Source of the DNA: Bacillota bacterium
GTDB lineage: Bacteria; Bacillota_A; Clostridia; Christensenellales; Aristaeellaceae
Assembly (NCBI GenBank): GCA_023421735.1
Contig: JAEZSP010000087.1
Coordinates: 13,245 to 77,244 of the forward strand
DNA: 64,000 bases
Reading direction: 5' to 3'
In this document: positions 54,127 through 62,525 of the stretch, piece after piece
How the letters are laid out: each line of letters opens with the position of its first letter
Position numbering within the stretch: position 1 is the stretch's first letter
The notes under the pieces: generated by a model
The model's input: only the letters and a program-made list of their open reading frames with translations
Told to the model about the DNA's origin: nothing
Database searches by the model: none
Translations under genes and position numbers: made by a program

Positions 54127-54605
54127 ATTATCACCCCCATGACGAGTGCAATGCCGATGGCAAACACGAAGCTCAGCGCGTTTCTCGTGACTGTGAACTT
54201 GAGGCCGAACTCGCGCCGTTCGAGCGGGAAGGTCACGATGCCCACCATCGTAAGCGTGGTCAGAAACGCGACGGCAGGGACGACACCCACCCCCGCATGG
54301 ACAAGCGTCCCGACCAGCGGAAAGGCGATGAACGCCGGGACGAGCGTGATCGTTCCAAACGCCGCGGCGACGACGGTCGCCCACAGTAGCGACTGGCTGC
54401 CGACGAATTCGACAATGCGCTCGGGCGGCAGGATCGTCAGAATCAGCCCAATCAGGAAGATGATAGATAGAATACTGCCCATCATACCCCTGCCCATTGC
54501 AAAGGCCGCTTTGAGCGCCCGCCTCGTCTTGCCTTTGTCCTTGAAGAAAGAAATCGCCAGGAACGCGGCCGTCCCAACCCATATGGCCAAGGTAAATACG
54601 TCCAT
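54123..54605 (-). CDS. Permease N-terminal half (DUF318/ArsP-like)
   Basis: 160 residues, four hydrophobic helices: MGSILSIIFLIGLILTILPP, SLLWATVVAAAFGTITLVPA, FIAFPLVGTLVHAGVGVVPA and the closing FVFAIGIALVMGVII. It corresponds to the first half of a full-length permease; the second half is the next gene, joined through an ATGA overlap. The two products presumably assemble into one transporter, of unknown substrate. Confidence 0.85.
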   Translation of the reverse strand: MDVFTLAIWVGTAAFLAISFFKDKGKTRRALKAAFAMGRGMMGSILSIIFLIGLILTILPPERIVEFVGSQSLLWATVVAAAFGTITLVPAFIAFPLVGTLVHAGVGVVPAVAFLTTLTMVGIVTFPLERREFGLKFTVTRNALSFVFAIGIALVMGVII

Positions 54606-54661
54606 AACAAGCCTCCCTCTACCTTATATCCCAGATTGTAGCGCCAGCCGTCGGAAAAGGA

Positions 54662-54690
54662 TAGACACCAATGTTTCCTTCCTGTATAAT
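54662..54690 (+). promoter_or_regulatory. Promoter of the Crp/Fnr gene
   Basis: TAGACA (54662-54667) and TATAAT (54685-54690), spacer 17 bp. CCTTC (54677-54681) and GAAGG (54695-54699) form an inverted repeat around the -10 box, a possible autoregulatory site. Confidence 0.7.
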
Positions 54691-54707
54691 GATCGAAGGG
54701 TGATTTT

Positions 54708-55352
54708 ATGAAAACCGAGAAGCTCAAGCGGATTCCCATGTTGTCTGGCGCGGATTCCGAAGTATTGGAGCGGTGCGCTGCGGGAAACCAGATCTTCAGC
54801 GGAAAATACGCCAAAGGCGCAACGGTACACCACCAGCATGAGGAATGCGTCGCGCTAGATGTAGTGCTTTCCGGCGAATTGGCTGCGTATTCACTCTCGG
54901 AAAACGGCTCCGCCGTCATGTTGTTTGAATTTAAGGAAGGCGGGATAATCGGAGCCAATCTGCTGTTCGGGGATAACGGCATCTATCCGTTGAATATCTA
55001 CGCCATCACCCCATGCACGCTGCTCCACATGACAAAAAGAGCGGTCGAAGAACTGCTTCGCGGGCATGACTTTACCATGCGCTATATTAAATCCCTGTCG
55101 GCGAACTCGCAGGGCATGAACCGCAGGATCACGATGCTCGCGCAAAGGACGCTTCGTGAGAACCTATCGGACTATTTCCGGCAGCAGTCTATTCTCCAGG
55201 ACTCGCCGCTCATCCGCCTACCAGTTAGCAAAAAGGAACTGGCCGAGCACATGGGCGTTCAGCGACCCTCCCTGTTTCGGGAATTGAAAAAGATGAGTGA
55301 GGACGGTCTGATCGAGGTTTCCAACCGGATGATAAGAGTTCTGGAACGGTAA
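54708..55352 (+). CDS. Crp/Fnr family transcriptional regulator
   Basis: 214 residues. N-terminal cyclic-nucleotide-like barrel (VVLSGELAAYSLSENGSAVM) and C-terminal Crp helix-turn-helix (LPVSKKELAEHMGVQRPSLFRELKKM). There is no N-terminal Cys cluster as in true oxygen-sensing Fnr. It is divergent from the split permease genes and probably regulates them. Confidence 0.92.
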   Translation: MKTEKLKRIPMLSGADSEVLERCAAGNQIFSGKYAKGATVHHQHEECVALDVVLSGELAAYSLSENGSAVMLFEFKEGGIIGANLLFGDNGIYPLNIYAITPCTLLHMTKRAVEELLRGHDFTMRYIKSLSANSQGMNRRITMLAQRTLRENLSDYFRQQSILQDSPLIRLPVSKKELAEHMGVQRPSLFRELKKMSEDGLIEVSNRMIRVLER

Positions 55353-55432
55353 AGGACATATGGGTGTATTTCGCTGCGCTTCTCCTTGAAACATCTCCTT
55401 CTCCCGTCCTTTTCAGTTCATCCCTGACAGAT

Positions 55433-55458
55433 AATCCCGGCTCATTGCGGCCGGGATT
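55433..55458. terminator. Hairpin between convergent genes
   Basis: AATCCCGGC-TCATTGCG-GCCGGGATT, a perfect 9-bp stem, without a long T run, between the Crp/Fnr gene (+) and the acidic protein gene (-). Confidence 0.55.
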
Positions 55459-55475
55459 GTGTATGGCGCCGGAGT

Positions 55476-56072
55476 TTACTTATCGCTATCAGCGGGAGCA
55501 GCGGCCTTTTTACCTTTTCTCTTAGGCGCCGGCTTCCTGGTCGAAGCATCGCTTTCGGGCTGCGCGGTGGCCTTGGTGTTTTCCGACTCCGCCATCAGCT
55601 CCTGGCTGGGGACTTCATCGACAATGATCTCGGCCGTGTTCGCCTCGCCTTCCGTCGCCACCTCGGCTAGGCCGTCCAGCGGCTCGCTGGCCGCCTGCGT
55701 ATCCTCCGGCGCCTGCGCCGGGGCTTCCGTCGTTTCGGCGGGTAGGGCGTCGGCGGGCTGCGCTTCCTGCGGCACCGCTTCCCCGGTCGCCTCGGTCGCT
55801 GTGGCCTGCGACTCCGCGCCCTGGGGCATAGGCTGCCGCGTTTTCCGCTCCCGCGCCTGCGGGAATTCCTCGGGCAGTACGCCCAGCTCGAACATAATCT
55901 TGAACGTGATGGAGCCGTGCGCGGGTACGTCGAATTTGAAGTCCTGGTACTCCAGCTTCTTGAGATCGTCCGGGATCTCGATGTTCTTATAGCGCTTGAT
56001 CTCCTTGCCCTCCACCAGGAAGCATACTGGAACCGCATCCCTCAACTTCGCCGTGAGTCTTCCCATTTCCAT
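55476..56072 (-). CDS. Protein with short N-terminal domain and long acidic Ala/Pro/Glu tail
   Basis: 198 residues from ATG 56072, 8 bases after GGAGG. The first 75 residues are folded-looking (LTAKLRDAVPVCFLVEGKEI and a VPAHGSITFKIMFELGVLPE segment). The remaining 120 are low complexity with Ala, Pro, Glu and Thr, ending in a Lys-rich cluster (RKPAPKRKGKKAAAPADSDK). I do not recognise it with certainty; similar proteins are carried on integrative elements. Confidence 0.7.
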   Translation of the reverse strand: MEMGRLTAKLRDAVPVCFLVEGKEIKRYKNIEIPDDLKKLEYQDFKFDVPAHGSITFKIMFELGVLPEEFPQARERKTRQPMPQGAESQATATEATGEAVPQEAQPADALPAETTEAPAQAPEDTQAASEPLDGLAEVATEGEANTAEIIVDEVPSQELMAESENTKATAQPESDASTRKPAPKRKGKKAAAPADSDK

Positions 56073-56413
56073 GATTCGTTCCTCCATTTGGTGTTGTACG
56101 GGCTTCTCGCCTGTGGCTCACAGCTTACGCATTCACGGGCGGAATGCAAGCTCCACGACGAAGAAAACCGTCAGAAATTTCCGGACCATACACGCCCACC
56201 AACGGACGTTTTTGGCCGGAGCGGGTATATGAACGCGCCGATATCAAAAGCGCACCACACGGGCGTAGGTGGTGCGGCTAGACGCTATCCTCGATTTTGG
56301 TCCGGAGTTAAGCCTTACAGATGGGTGCAATGCCCCCCATGCTCACGGCGATGCAATGTAATGAACCGTTTGTTTTTCTAAGCATATGATAAAGAGAAAG
56401 GCGGTGGATAGAC
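56073..56413. other. Intergenic stretch
   Basis: No gene. An inverted repeat GCACCACA-CGGGCGTAG-GTGGTGC-type hairpin lies at about 56249-56271. Confidence 0.45.
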
Positions 56414-56674
56414 ATGGAACAATGGCTTAAAAGCTTGAGAACCAATACCCCTCAACAAGGGTTTGAATTGGCCATAACCCTTTCGCAAATGGGTGTTGTA
56501 TATACGCAACCATCGGAAGAAGTCCGCGAATTGTTGCGCCCGGTATACTCGACAAATGCAGACAGTTTAATATCTGTTTCACACGTCATTGCGACGAATT
56601 TCCAAACAGTGGCTGCTGCAAACAATTATTGGCTAGAATGTGGTAGGTCCTCGGAGCCGCGCTGCTGTAGTTGA
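56414..56674 (+). CDS. Small hypothetical protein
   Basis: 86 residues after AAAGGCGG. MEQWLKSLRTNTPQQGFELA and EVRELLRPVYSTNADSLISV have normal composition, but the last ten residues (SSEPRCCS) look like read-through into unrelated sequence, so it may be a truncated gene. Not recognised. Confidence 0.4.
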   Translation: MEQWLKSLRTNTPQQGFELAITLSQMGVVYTQPSEEVRELLRPVYSTNADSLISVSHVIATNFQTVAAANNYWLECGRSSEPRCCS

Positions 56675-56881
56675 TCGCTTGGAGTTTCATGAGGGCGACA
56701 GAAATATGTAAACGACAGCCAGCTGGCCGTGATCAATAAACCGCTTAAACGCCGGCGGCCAAGGGTCGATCTGATCGAAGGACACATTAGAAGATTTACC
56801 CTTGGAAGCTGGTATTCGGCCAAGCGGAGTGCAAAAGTATCTGTTCAGATTAGGCTGCCCGCATTCTTCTGGAAGTCAACG

Positions 56882-57259
56882 TTAAAGCGTTTGTTCCAAA
56901 GAACCGACGGTTATCGTCAGGGCGGCTCTGGCCCACGGGAACTTCGCTTTCACCGTATCGAAAATAATGCCTTCTTTTAAGAATTCAGCGGTGCCTATAA
57001 TCAAAAAGCCCGTACCTTTATAGGTCTTCCCCTCGACATTTCTATTCGCTATTGTCAAATAGACTCTGTTGTCACTTTCGAGATTCTCCTCCGTTTTAAA
57101 CATTCGGCCTGCGGGGACGGCAATTTTCTCATCATCCGTCAAACTCACATAGCTATTCCAGGAGTTGACCACATGAGGTCCCTCTTGGCCTTGTGTAACA
57201 ATTGCCAGGGCAGCATCCGGAGGGGTCGTAAGCACCTCGATAAGCTTGTCGTTAATCAC
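56882..57259 (-). CDS. Pyridoxamine 5'-phosphate oxidase-like FMN-binding protein
   Basis: 125 residues from GTG 57259 (GGAG about 12 bases upstream). Split-barrel flavin-binding fold: PDAALAIVTQGQEGPHVVNSW, KIAVPAGRMFKTEENLESDN, RVYLTIANR and GTGFLIIGTAEFL. Likely a flavin reductase or redox protein. It is 37 bases downstream of the metallo-beta-lactamase gene on the same strand, so the two are probably one operon. Confidence 0.87.
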   Translation of the reverse strand: MINDKLIEVLTTPPDAALAIVTQGQEGPHVVNSWNSYVSLTDDEKIAVPAGRMFKTEENLESDNRVYLTIANRNVEGKTYKGTGFLIIGTAEFLKEGIIFDTVKAKFPWARAALTITVGSLEQTL

Positions 57260-57296
57260 CTGTCAACACTCCCTAACATGATATTTCCATTAGCCC

Positions 57297-57935
57297 CTAT
57301 ATGAACCTGAGGCATGGCCCATGGCCCGGGGCCACCAATTTTGGATGCAGCTTCGATAAAGTATTTTGTAATTGCTTTAATCGGTCGAGATCTGGAATGT
57401 GGCCCGCGTTAATGTTGTCAATTTCAGCGAGCCAATTGGAATCTTCAGCGATGCCGGCGACATCTCCACGCCGGATCATTAAATCGCTGCTGAAAAAAAT
57501 ATCGCGTTGTTTTTCGTATACCAGCAGGCCTTCCCAAAGATGTACTTCGGAAGGATAGCTTATAAATTGCAAGACGTATGAAGCCGTTTCAAGCTCTTCA
57601 CCCGTTTTTTTATGAACGGTTTCATTCCTAAAGCCGAATCCTGCGAATTGGCGGGCAGTTATCTCTGAGCAAATTGTCGTAGCCTCAGGGTATTCGTTCA
57701 AAATAGCAGGCAACCCGCCGCATTCATCCGCTTCAAAGTGTGAGACGAAAATGTATGCCAGTCTTTTGCCATCCAAAAGAGCCTTTATTTGCGGAATTAG
57801 GGCGCCCGCTTGCTGCAAATTCCCCGTATGGAATAAGATTGGTTCATCCGACATCATCAAATACTGATTGAACGAAAGATCAATCGCTGGACTATAAGCG
57901 CTAAATTGGTACAAACCCTGCTCAATAGGTAGCAT
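57297..57935 (-). CDS. ODP-type metallo-beta-lactamase fold protein
   Basis: 212 residues. Resembles the diiron half of flavodiiron proteins without the flavodoxin domain. Metal motif HFEADE (H66, E68, D70, E71): the usual last His of H-x-E-x-D-H is Glu here. Other ligands are present: H in YPSEVHLWEGLLVY, D in FFSSDLMIRRGD, H in APGHGPCL. It may bind a diiron centre for O2 sensing or reduction, with the flavin partner supplied by the next gene (inference). Confidence 0.85.
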   Translation of the reverse strand: MLPIEQGLYQFSAYSPAIDLSFNQYLMMSDEPILFHTGNLQQAGALIPQIKALLDGKRLAYIFVSHFEADECGGLPAILNEYPEATTICSEITARQFAGFGFRNETVHKKTGEELETASYVLQFISYPSEVHLWEGLLVYEKQRDIFFSSDLMIRRGDVAGIAEDSNWLAEIDNINAGHIPDLDRLKQLQNTLSKLHPKLVAPGHGPCLRFI

Positions 57936-58381
57936 CTAATTCCCCCCCAACATTCAGGCTCAATTGTAGTCTTTCCAACAGGAAAAACGGATATACAATG
58001 TTGAATATCTAACGAAAAAAAGTTATGTAGCCCTACACATACAACTTAATCTGTAGTATAAACCTTATGGTAAGCCTCGTCAAGCCAGCAATACGTTAAC
58101 CCAAATAAGCCAAGGACCGAAGAAATCTTTGGTCCATCTGCCGGAATAACTTATAATTCCCTAACAACTTGGGGAATATTAACTTACTAGACTTAAGACT
58201 CTTTTTGGGCGTATGACAAAGGGCAAGGTGTCCCGGCGACATTTGCCGCAATTTTCTCCAATCGCTTGATGGAAAGACGAAGGAGGAGTCCACTGCCCGA
58301 GGAAAAGCACGGCCCTTCGATCTGATTATCGACAATTATATAGCAGGGCTAAATGGTAAAATGGGTCAAAGGAGGAGAACT
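57936..58381. other. Intergenic stretch
   Basis: No gene I can support. A hairpin GGACC-G-AAGA-AA-TCTT-T-GGTCC lies at about 58110-58131. A minus-strand frame at 58096-58335 (SKGRAFPRAVDSSFVFPS) has a protein-like look but no good ribosome binding site. Confidence 0.45.
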
Positions 58382-58993
58382 GTGGAACCATGCTTTTCGC
58401 CGATGATCTGGCCAGAAGACGAATTGCCAGAGGACGCCACTAGCTATAAGAAATGTGAGTTATGCGGCCCAAAGTCCCGCATCATCTGGGGGGAAGGTAC
58501 CCCCAAGGCACCCATCTTCATTATCCTGGATAACCCTGGCGCACGTGAAGATAAAGATGGAATCGAATATGTCTGCGGAACCAGGCAAACGTTGCAGGCC
58601 GCCTTGCATGATGTTAATCTGGGGGTGAAGGACGTATATCTAACATTTCTACTTAAGTGTAGGCCCCTTCACCGGTACGATAAAGAAAATGCAAGGGCCT
58701 TTAGCAAACCATTTCTTATACGGCAGATAGAGTCGGCGCAACCGAAGTTCATTGTCTGCCTAGGAGATACCATAGTTAAAACAATGTTTGAAAACGACAA
58801 CGCCAATGTAAGGGACCTTAGGGGGGCATGGCATCTCCTATTTGGGCACCCTTGCATTGTTTCCTATCATCCATTGGCGGTGAGAAGACGCCCGAATCTG
58901 ATGCGGCAGTTTTTGGAGGATTGGAGTACGCTCGCACAGCGTATGCAATTTGAACAGGTGGTTGTCCCGGCAGGCTCTAATAAGTCAGATTGA
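58382..58993 (+). CDS. Uracil-DNA glycosylase superfamily protein
   Basis: 203 residues from GTG 58382, six bases after AGGAGG. The family-4-like segments IIWGEGTPKAPIFIILDNPG then AREDKDG, and the closing SYHPLAVRRRPNLMRQF, match motifs 1 and 3 of UDG-type enzymes. KCELCG near the N-terminus is one Cys pair, but the four-Cys 4Fe-4S set of family 4 is not complete by eye. It probably removes uracil or acts on a related lesion. Confidence 0.78.
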   Translation: MEPCFSPMIWPEDELPEDATSYKKCELCGPKSRIIWGEGTPKAPIFIILDNPGAREDKDGIEYVCGTRQTLQAALHDVNLGVKDVYLTFLLKCRPLHRYDKENARAFSKPFLIRQIESAQPKFIVCLGDTIVKTMFENDNANVRDLRGAWHLLFGHPCIVSYHPLAVRRRPNLMRQFLEDWSTLAQRMQFEQVVVPAGSNKSD

Positions 58994-59062
58994 GCATCGT
59001 CGGAGCCTCGTTGTAAGATAGAATCCCATAGAAAGACGCGCGGCGCCTTATAACGTGTACAA

Positions 59063-60103
59063 CTAACGGTCATGTCTAACATTTGGAACGAATTCGAGGA
59101 CTGTATCGATGGGCCTTTTGCCGCGGTTCCTGTAGCCTCTGTGGGGGCGCTCGGTGTTGTAGTGAATCAGCCACTGATCAAGATCTTGCTGAAGCGCCTC
59201 CACACACTCGTAGAAGTTTTCTCGGAAGACGATCCGGAAGAATTCGTCCAGCACCGTCTTGTTGAAGCGCTCGATAAAGCCGTTGGTCTGTGGGGATTTC
59301 ACCTTGGTTCTGCGGTGCTCAACATCATTGAGGGCAAGGTAGAGCTCGAAAGGATGGTTCTCCGTCCCGCAGAACTCCCGGCCGTTGTCGGTGAGAATGG
59401 CGCCGACGGTCAGACCGTGTTCCCGGTAAAACGGCAGTACATCGTTGTGAACCAGGGCGGCGGCGCATTCCGGTTTCTTGCCGGTGTGCAGGAAGCCGAA
59501 GGCATAGGAGCCGTAGGTGTCCACGCAGGCGTGCAGATACACCTTTCCGATGCCCTTCAGGCTGCCCACGAACATGGTATCCTGTGACAAAAGCTCACCG
59601 GGACGGGACGATTCCACGTGCCGCTCCTTGAAGCAGGGGTTGTATTTCTCGATCTTTGCCACCTGCTCGGCCGTCAGTTCGACACCTGTCTCCAGATGCC
59701 GCTCCTCCACCTTCAGCCAGCGGTCGTAGACGCTGGCCATGCCGTTTCGGATCAGGATTTTCTGAACTGTCGGGGAACTCACCGAGATGCCCTGCAGCTT
59801 CAGGAAGTCCGACAGCTTCACGCAGCCCCACGACGGATGTGCCAGGCTGCATTCCACAATGGCCGCCTCGGTCTCCGGCGTCGTCTGGTTTGGCTGCGAT
59901 TTGGGAATGGGTGGCATATCCTTGAGCCCTTCCAAACCGTGGGTCTGAAAACGCCGCTTCCACTCGTAGAAGCTCGTCCGGTCCATGCCGCCTCGGCGGC
60001 ATGCCTCCGAGATGTTCCCCAGGGTTTCTGCCATCTCAAGCACGCTCAACCGCTGATGCGCCACCTTCGCTGACGCGTCTTTTTCTACCATTTTCCCTGC
60101 CAT
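59063..60103 (-). CDS. IS481 family transposase
   Basis: 346 residues. N-terminal HTH domains (LSVLEMAETLGNISEACRRG) are followed by a DDE integrase core: D in LLSQDTMFVGSLKG, D in ILTDNGREFCGTENHP and E in PQTNGFIERFNKTVLDEFF. The reading frame runs out through the left inverted repeat and takes its stop codon from flanking DNA 8-10 bases beyond it. It appears intact. Confidence 0.93.
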   Translation of the reverse strand: MAGKMVEKDASAKVAHQRLSVLEMAETLGNISEACRRGGMDRTSFYEWKRRFQTHGLEGLKDMPPIPKSQPNQTTPETEAAIVECSLAHPSWGCVKLSDFLKLQGISVSSPTVQKILIRNGMASVYDRWLKVEERHLETGVELTAEQVAKIEKYNPCFKERHVESSRPGELLSQDTMFVGSLKGIGKVYLHACVDTYGSYAFGFLHTGKKPECAAALVHNDVLPFYREHGLTVGAILTDNGREFCGTENHPFELYLALNDVEHRRTKVKSPQTNGFIERFNKTVLDEFFRIVFRENFYECVEALQQDLDQWLIHYNTERPHRGYRNRGKRPIDTVLEFVPNVRHDR

Positions 60104-60149
60104 ATTATCCCCTCCAACATCAGTTTAGCATATCTCCTGATGTTAGACA
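59073..60149. mobile_element. IS481 family insertion sequence
   Basis: 1077 bp bounded by inverted repeats TGTCTAACATTTGGA (59073-59087) and TCCTGATGTTAGACA (60135-60149), 12 of 15 positions matching. No target-site duplication is visible at the two edges. It abuts an hsdR gene lacking its N-terminus. Confidence 0.88.
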
Positions 60150-62057
60150 AGACTGCTAGTCGTACATAACAAACACGTAATTATCATCTTCGACGAGTGC
60201 CACCGCAGTCAGTTCGGAGATATGCACACAGCTATCGTGCAGAACTTCAAAAAATACTATATGTTCGGCTTTACCGGAACACCCATTTTCTCAATCAATG
60301 CAGGCCCTGCAAAAAACGCGCAGTTCTTTACCACGGAGCAGACCTTCGGAGATCAACTCCACACTTATACAATCGTTGATGCCATCAACGATAAAAACGT
60401 TCTGCCGTTCCGCGTGGACTATATCAAAACCATGGATACTGACCGAGATATCGATGATGAGCAGGTGTGGGACATTGATCGTGAAAAAACATTCATGGCT
60501 CCGCAGCGTATTTCATTAGTCACTAAATACATTTTGGACCACTTCGACCAGAAAACTTACCGTGGTGATAAGTCATATATCTTTAATCAGCTGACAAATA
60601 TCTCGGATGTTGCTTCGGCTGAACGAGGCGCCGTTGAGGAAATCAAGCAGAAGCAGCGTGTCAGTGGTTTCAACTCCATTTTTGCGGTGGCCTCTGTGAA
60701 CATGGCAAAGTTGTATTATGAGGAATTCCGCAGGCAGTGGCAGGCGGATCCGACAAAACAATTGAAAATAGCTGTAATTTACAGCTATGCCCAAAATGAA
60801 GAAGAATCCGACGGCATCCTTGATGAGGAAAACTCAGAGGACACTTCCGCATTGGACAAGAGCTCTCGCGATTTTCTGGAAAGTGCCATAGATGATTATA
60901 ACGGGATGTTCCACACCACCTATGACACGTCTTCGGACAAGTTCCAGAACTACTACAAGGATGTATCTCTGCGGGTGAAGAACAAGGAATTGGATCTTTT
61001 GATTGTGGTCAACATGTTCCTTACAGGCTTCGATGCAACCACGCTCAACACTCTATGGGTAGATAAAAACCTCAAGATGCACGGCTTGATTCAGGCATTC
61101 AGCCGCACCAACCGTATTCTTAATTCTATCAAGACTTTTGGAAACATTGTTTGCTTTCGCAATTTGCAAAAGCGGGTGGATGCGGCAATCTCTCTGTTCG
61201 GCGATAAAAATGCAGGCGGTATTGTCTTGCTGCAGAGCTTCAAAGACTATTATTATGGCTATGAATCCGTTGATGGCTCCTCCAAACCGGGTTATATCGA
61301 TATGATTGAGGATCTGTCAAACAAGTTTCCTCTGTCAGAACCACAGATTATTGGCGAACAGAATCAGAAAGACTTCATTTCGTTGTTTGGTGCTATACTG
61401 CGTATGCGTAATCTTCTGGTTTCCTTCGATGAATTCAAAGGGAAAGAAATAATTACCGAGCGCGACCTGCAGGATTATCTCGGAAGATACCAGGACCTGC
61501 GAGATGAATGGAAGCGCAAGCGTGAAAACGGAGAAAGCACCGATATTATTGACGATATCGTATTTGAGATTGAACTGATTAAGCAAATCGAGATCAATAT
61601 CGACTATATTCTCATGCTGGTGAAAAAGTACCACGATACGCATTGTGAGGATAAAGAGGTGCTTGTCACCATCAAAAAGGCAATCGACGCCAGCCCAGAG
61701 CTCCGCAGTAAAAAGCAGTTGATTGAATCATTTATCGCCGGGGTTAACGATGTTGATGATATCATGAGCGAGTGGCATGGCTTTGTTGCTCAACATCGCG
61801 AGAAAGATCTTGCAACACTGATACAAGACGAAAATTTGAAACCGGCGGAAACTCGTATTTTCTTGGAAAATTCGTTCCGAGAAGGCGAGATAAAGACCGT
61901 TGGTACAGATATCGATAGAATTATGCCTCCAGTGAGCCGCTTTGGTGGCGGAAATAGAGAGAAAAAGAAGCAGAATATCATTGACAAGATGAAGGCATTC
62001 TTTGAGAAGTATTTTGGCATTGGTGGACCTAACTTTACGGGCTCTCAAGAACAGTAG
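60150..62057 (+). pseudogene. hsdR: Type I restriction enzyme R subunit (HsdR), N-terminus deleted
   Basis: The frame is open from the edge of the IS and begins inside the helicase core at VIIIFDECHRSQFGD (motif II DECH), then FGFTGTPIF (motif III), LTGFDATTLNTLW and LIQAFSRTNRILNS (motif VI), and the HsdR C-terminal region to 62057. The nuclease domain and Walker A are gone, about the first 40 percent. No hsdM or hsdS is present. It cannot work as a restriction subunit. Confidence 0.88.
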
Positions 62058-62063
62058 TTATAC

Positions 62064-62289
62064 ATGATCTACGGTACTTTTTTGTGGTTTTTTACGGCTG
62101 GTTACAATGATGAAATAACACAAGGAGGCAAAGAAACGGAAAAGGAAGGCGTAATCTACATCCTGACAAATTCATCGTCGTTCCCGGAGTTCGTAAAAAA
62201 ATCGGGTACGCGGATGATATCAATAAGTATAAATTCCGCAGCGACAGGGTATCTGCACGGATTTTTAAGGTCACCTTCACGGAGTTTTA
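62064..62289 (+). pseudogene. GIY-YIG/T5orf172-like gene remnant with frameshift
   Basis: EGVIYILTNSSSFPEFVK in one frame continues as KIGYADDINK in the next frame, across a run of seven A (62195-62201). Together they give the start of GIY-YIG/T5orf172-type nuclease domains. The frame then ends after about 20 unrelated-looking residues (ending KVTFTEF). Broken and truncated. Confidence 0.6.
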
Positions 62290-62327
62290 GGGCCACTTTA
62301 TTTACTAGGCATGCTGATCAAGCTGTC

Positions 62328-62402
62328 ATTATCAAATGAAATCCCCGCATTCTCAAACGAATCCCCACCCTCAAACGATTCTCAAGGCATTCATTTGATA
62401 GT
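62328..62402. repeat. Inverted and direct repeats near the recombinase remnant
   Basis: ATTATCAAATGAA (62328-62340) faces TTCATTTGATAGT (62390-62402), with a short direct repeat CTCAAACGA-TC between (about 62352 and 62370). Possible edge of a mobile element; function unknown. Confidence 0.4.
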
Positions 62403-62456
62403 GGTCATTATCCGTAATATCAAACCTCGTTCGCCCCTATAATCGCATAGAAATAC

Positions 62457-62508
62457 GCCCCGAATTGGCTGGGAAAACCATAAATCCGCGATTCGGGGCT
62501 TATTTTTT
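62457..62508 (+). terminator. Terminator upstream of the recombinase remnant
   Basis: GCCCCGAAT (62457-62465) pairs with ATTCGGGGC (62491-62499), followed by TTATTTTTT. Confidence 0.75.
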
Positions 62509-62525
62509 GTATCGATCTCGCTCGT

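Noticed and set aside
58096..58335. Minus-strand frame starting SKGRAFPRAVDSS
   Set aside because: It reads like a protein but starts at a TTG without a ribosome binding site and I cannot tie it to a family; it may be a fragment of a mobile element.
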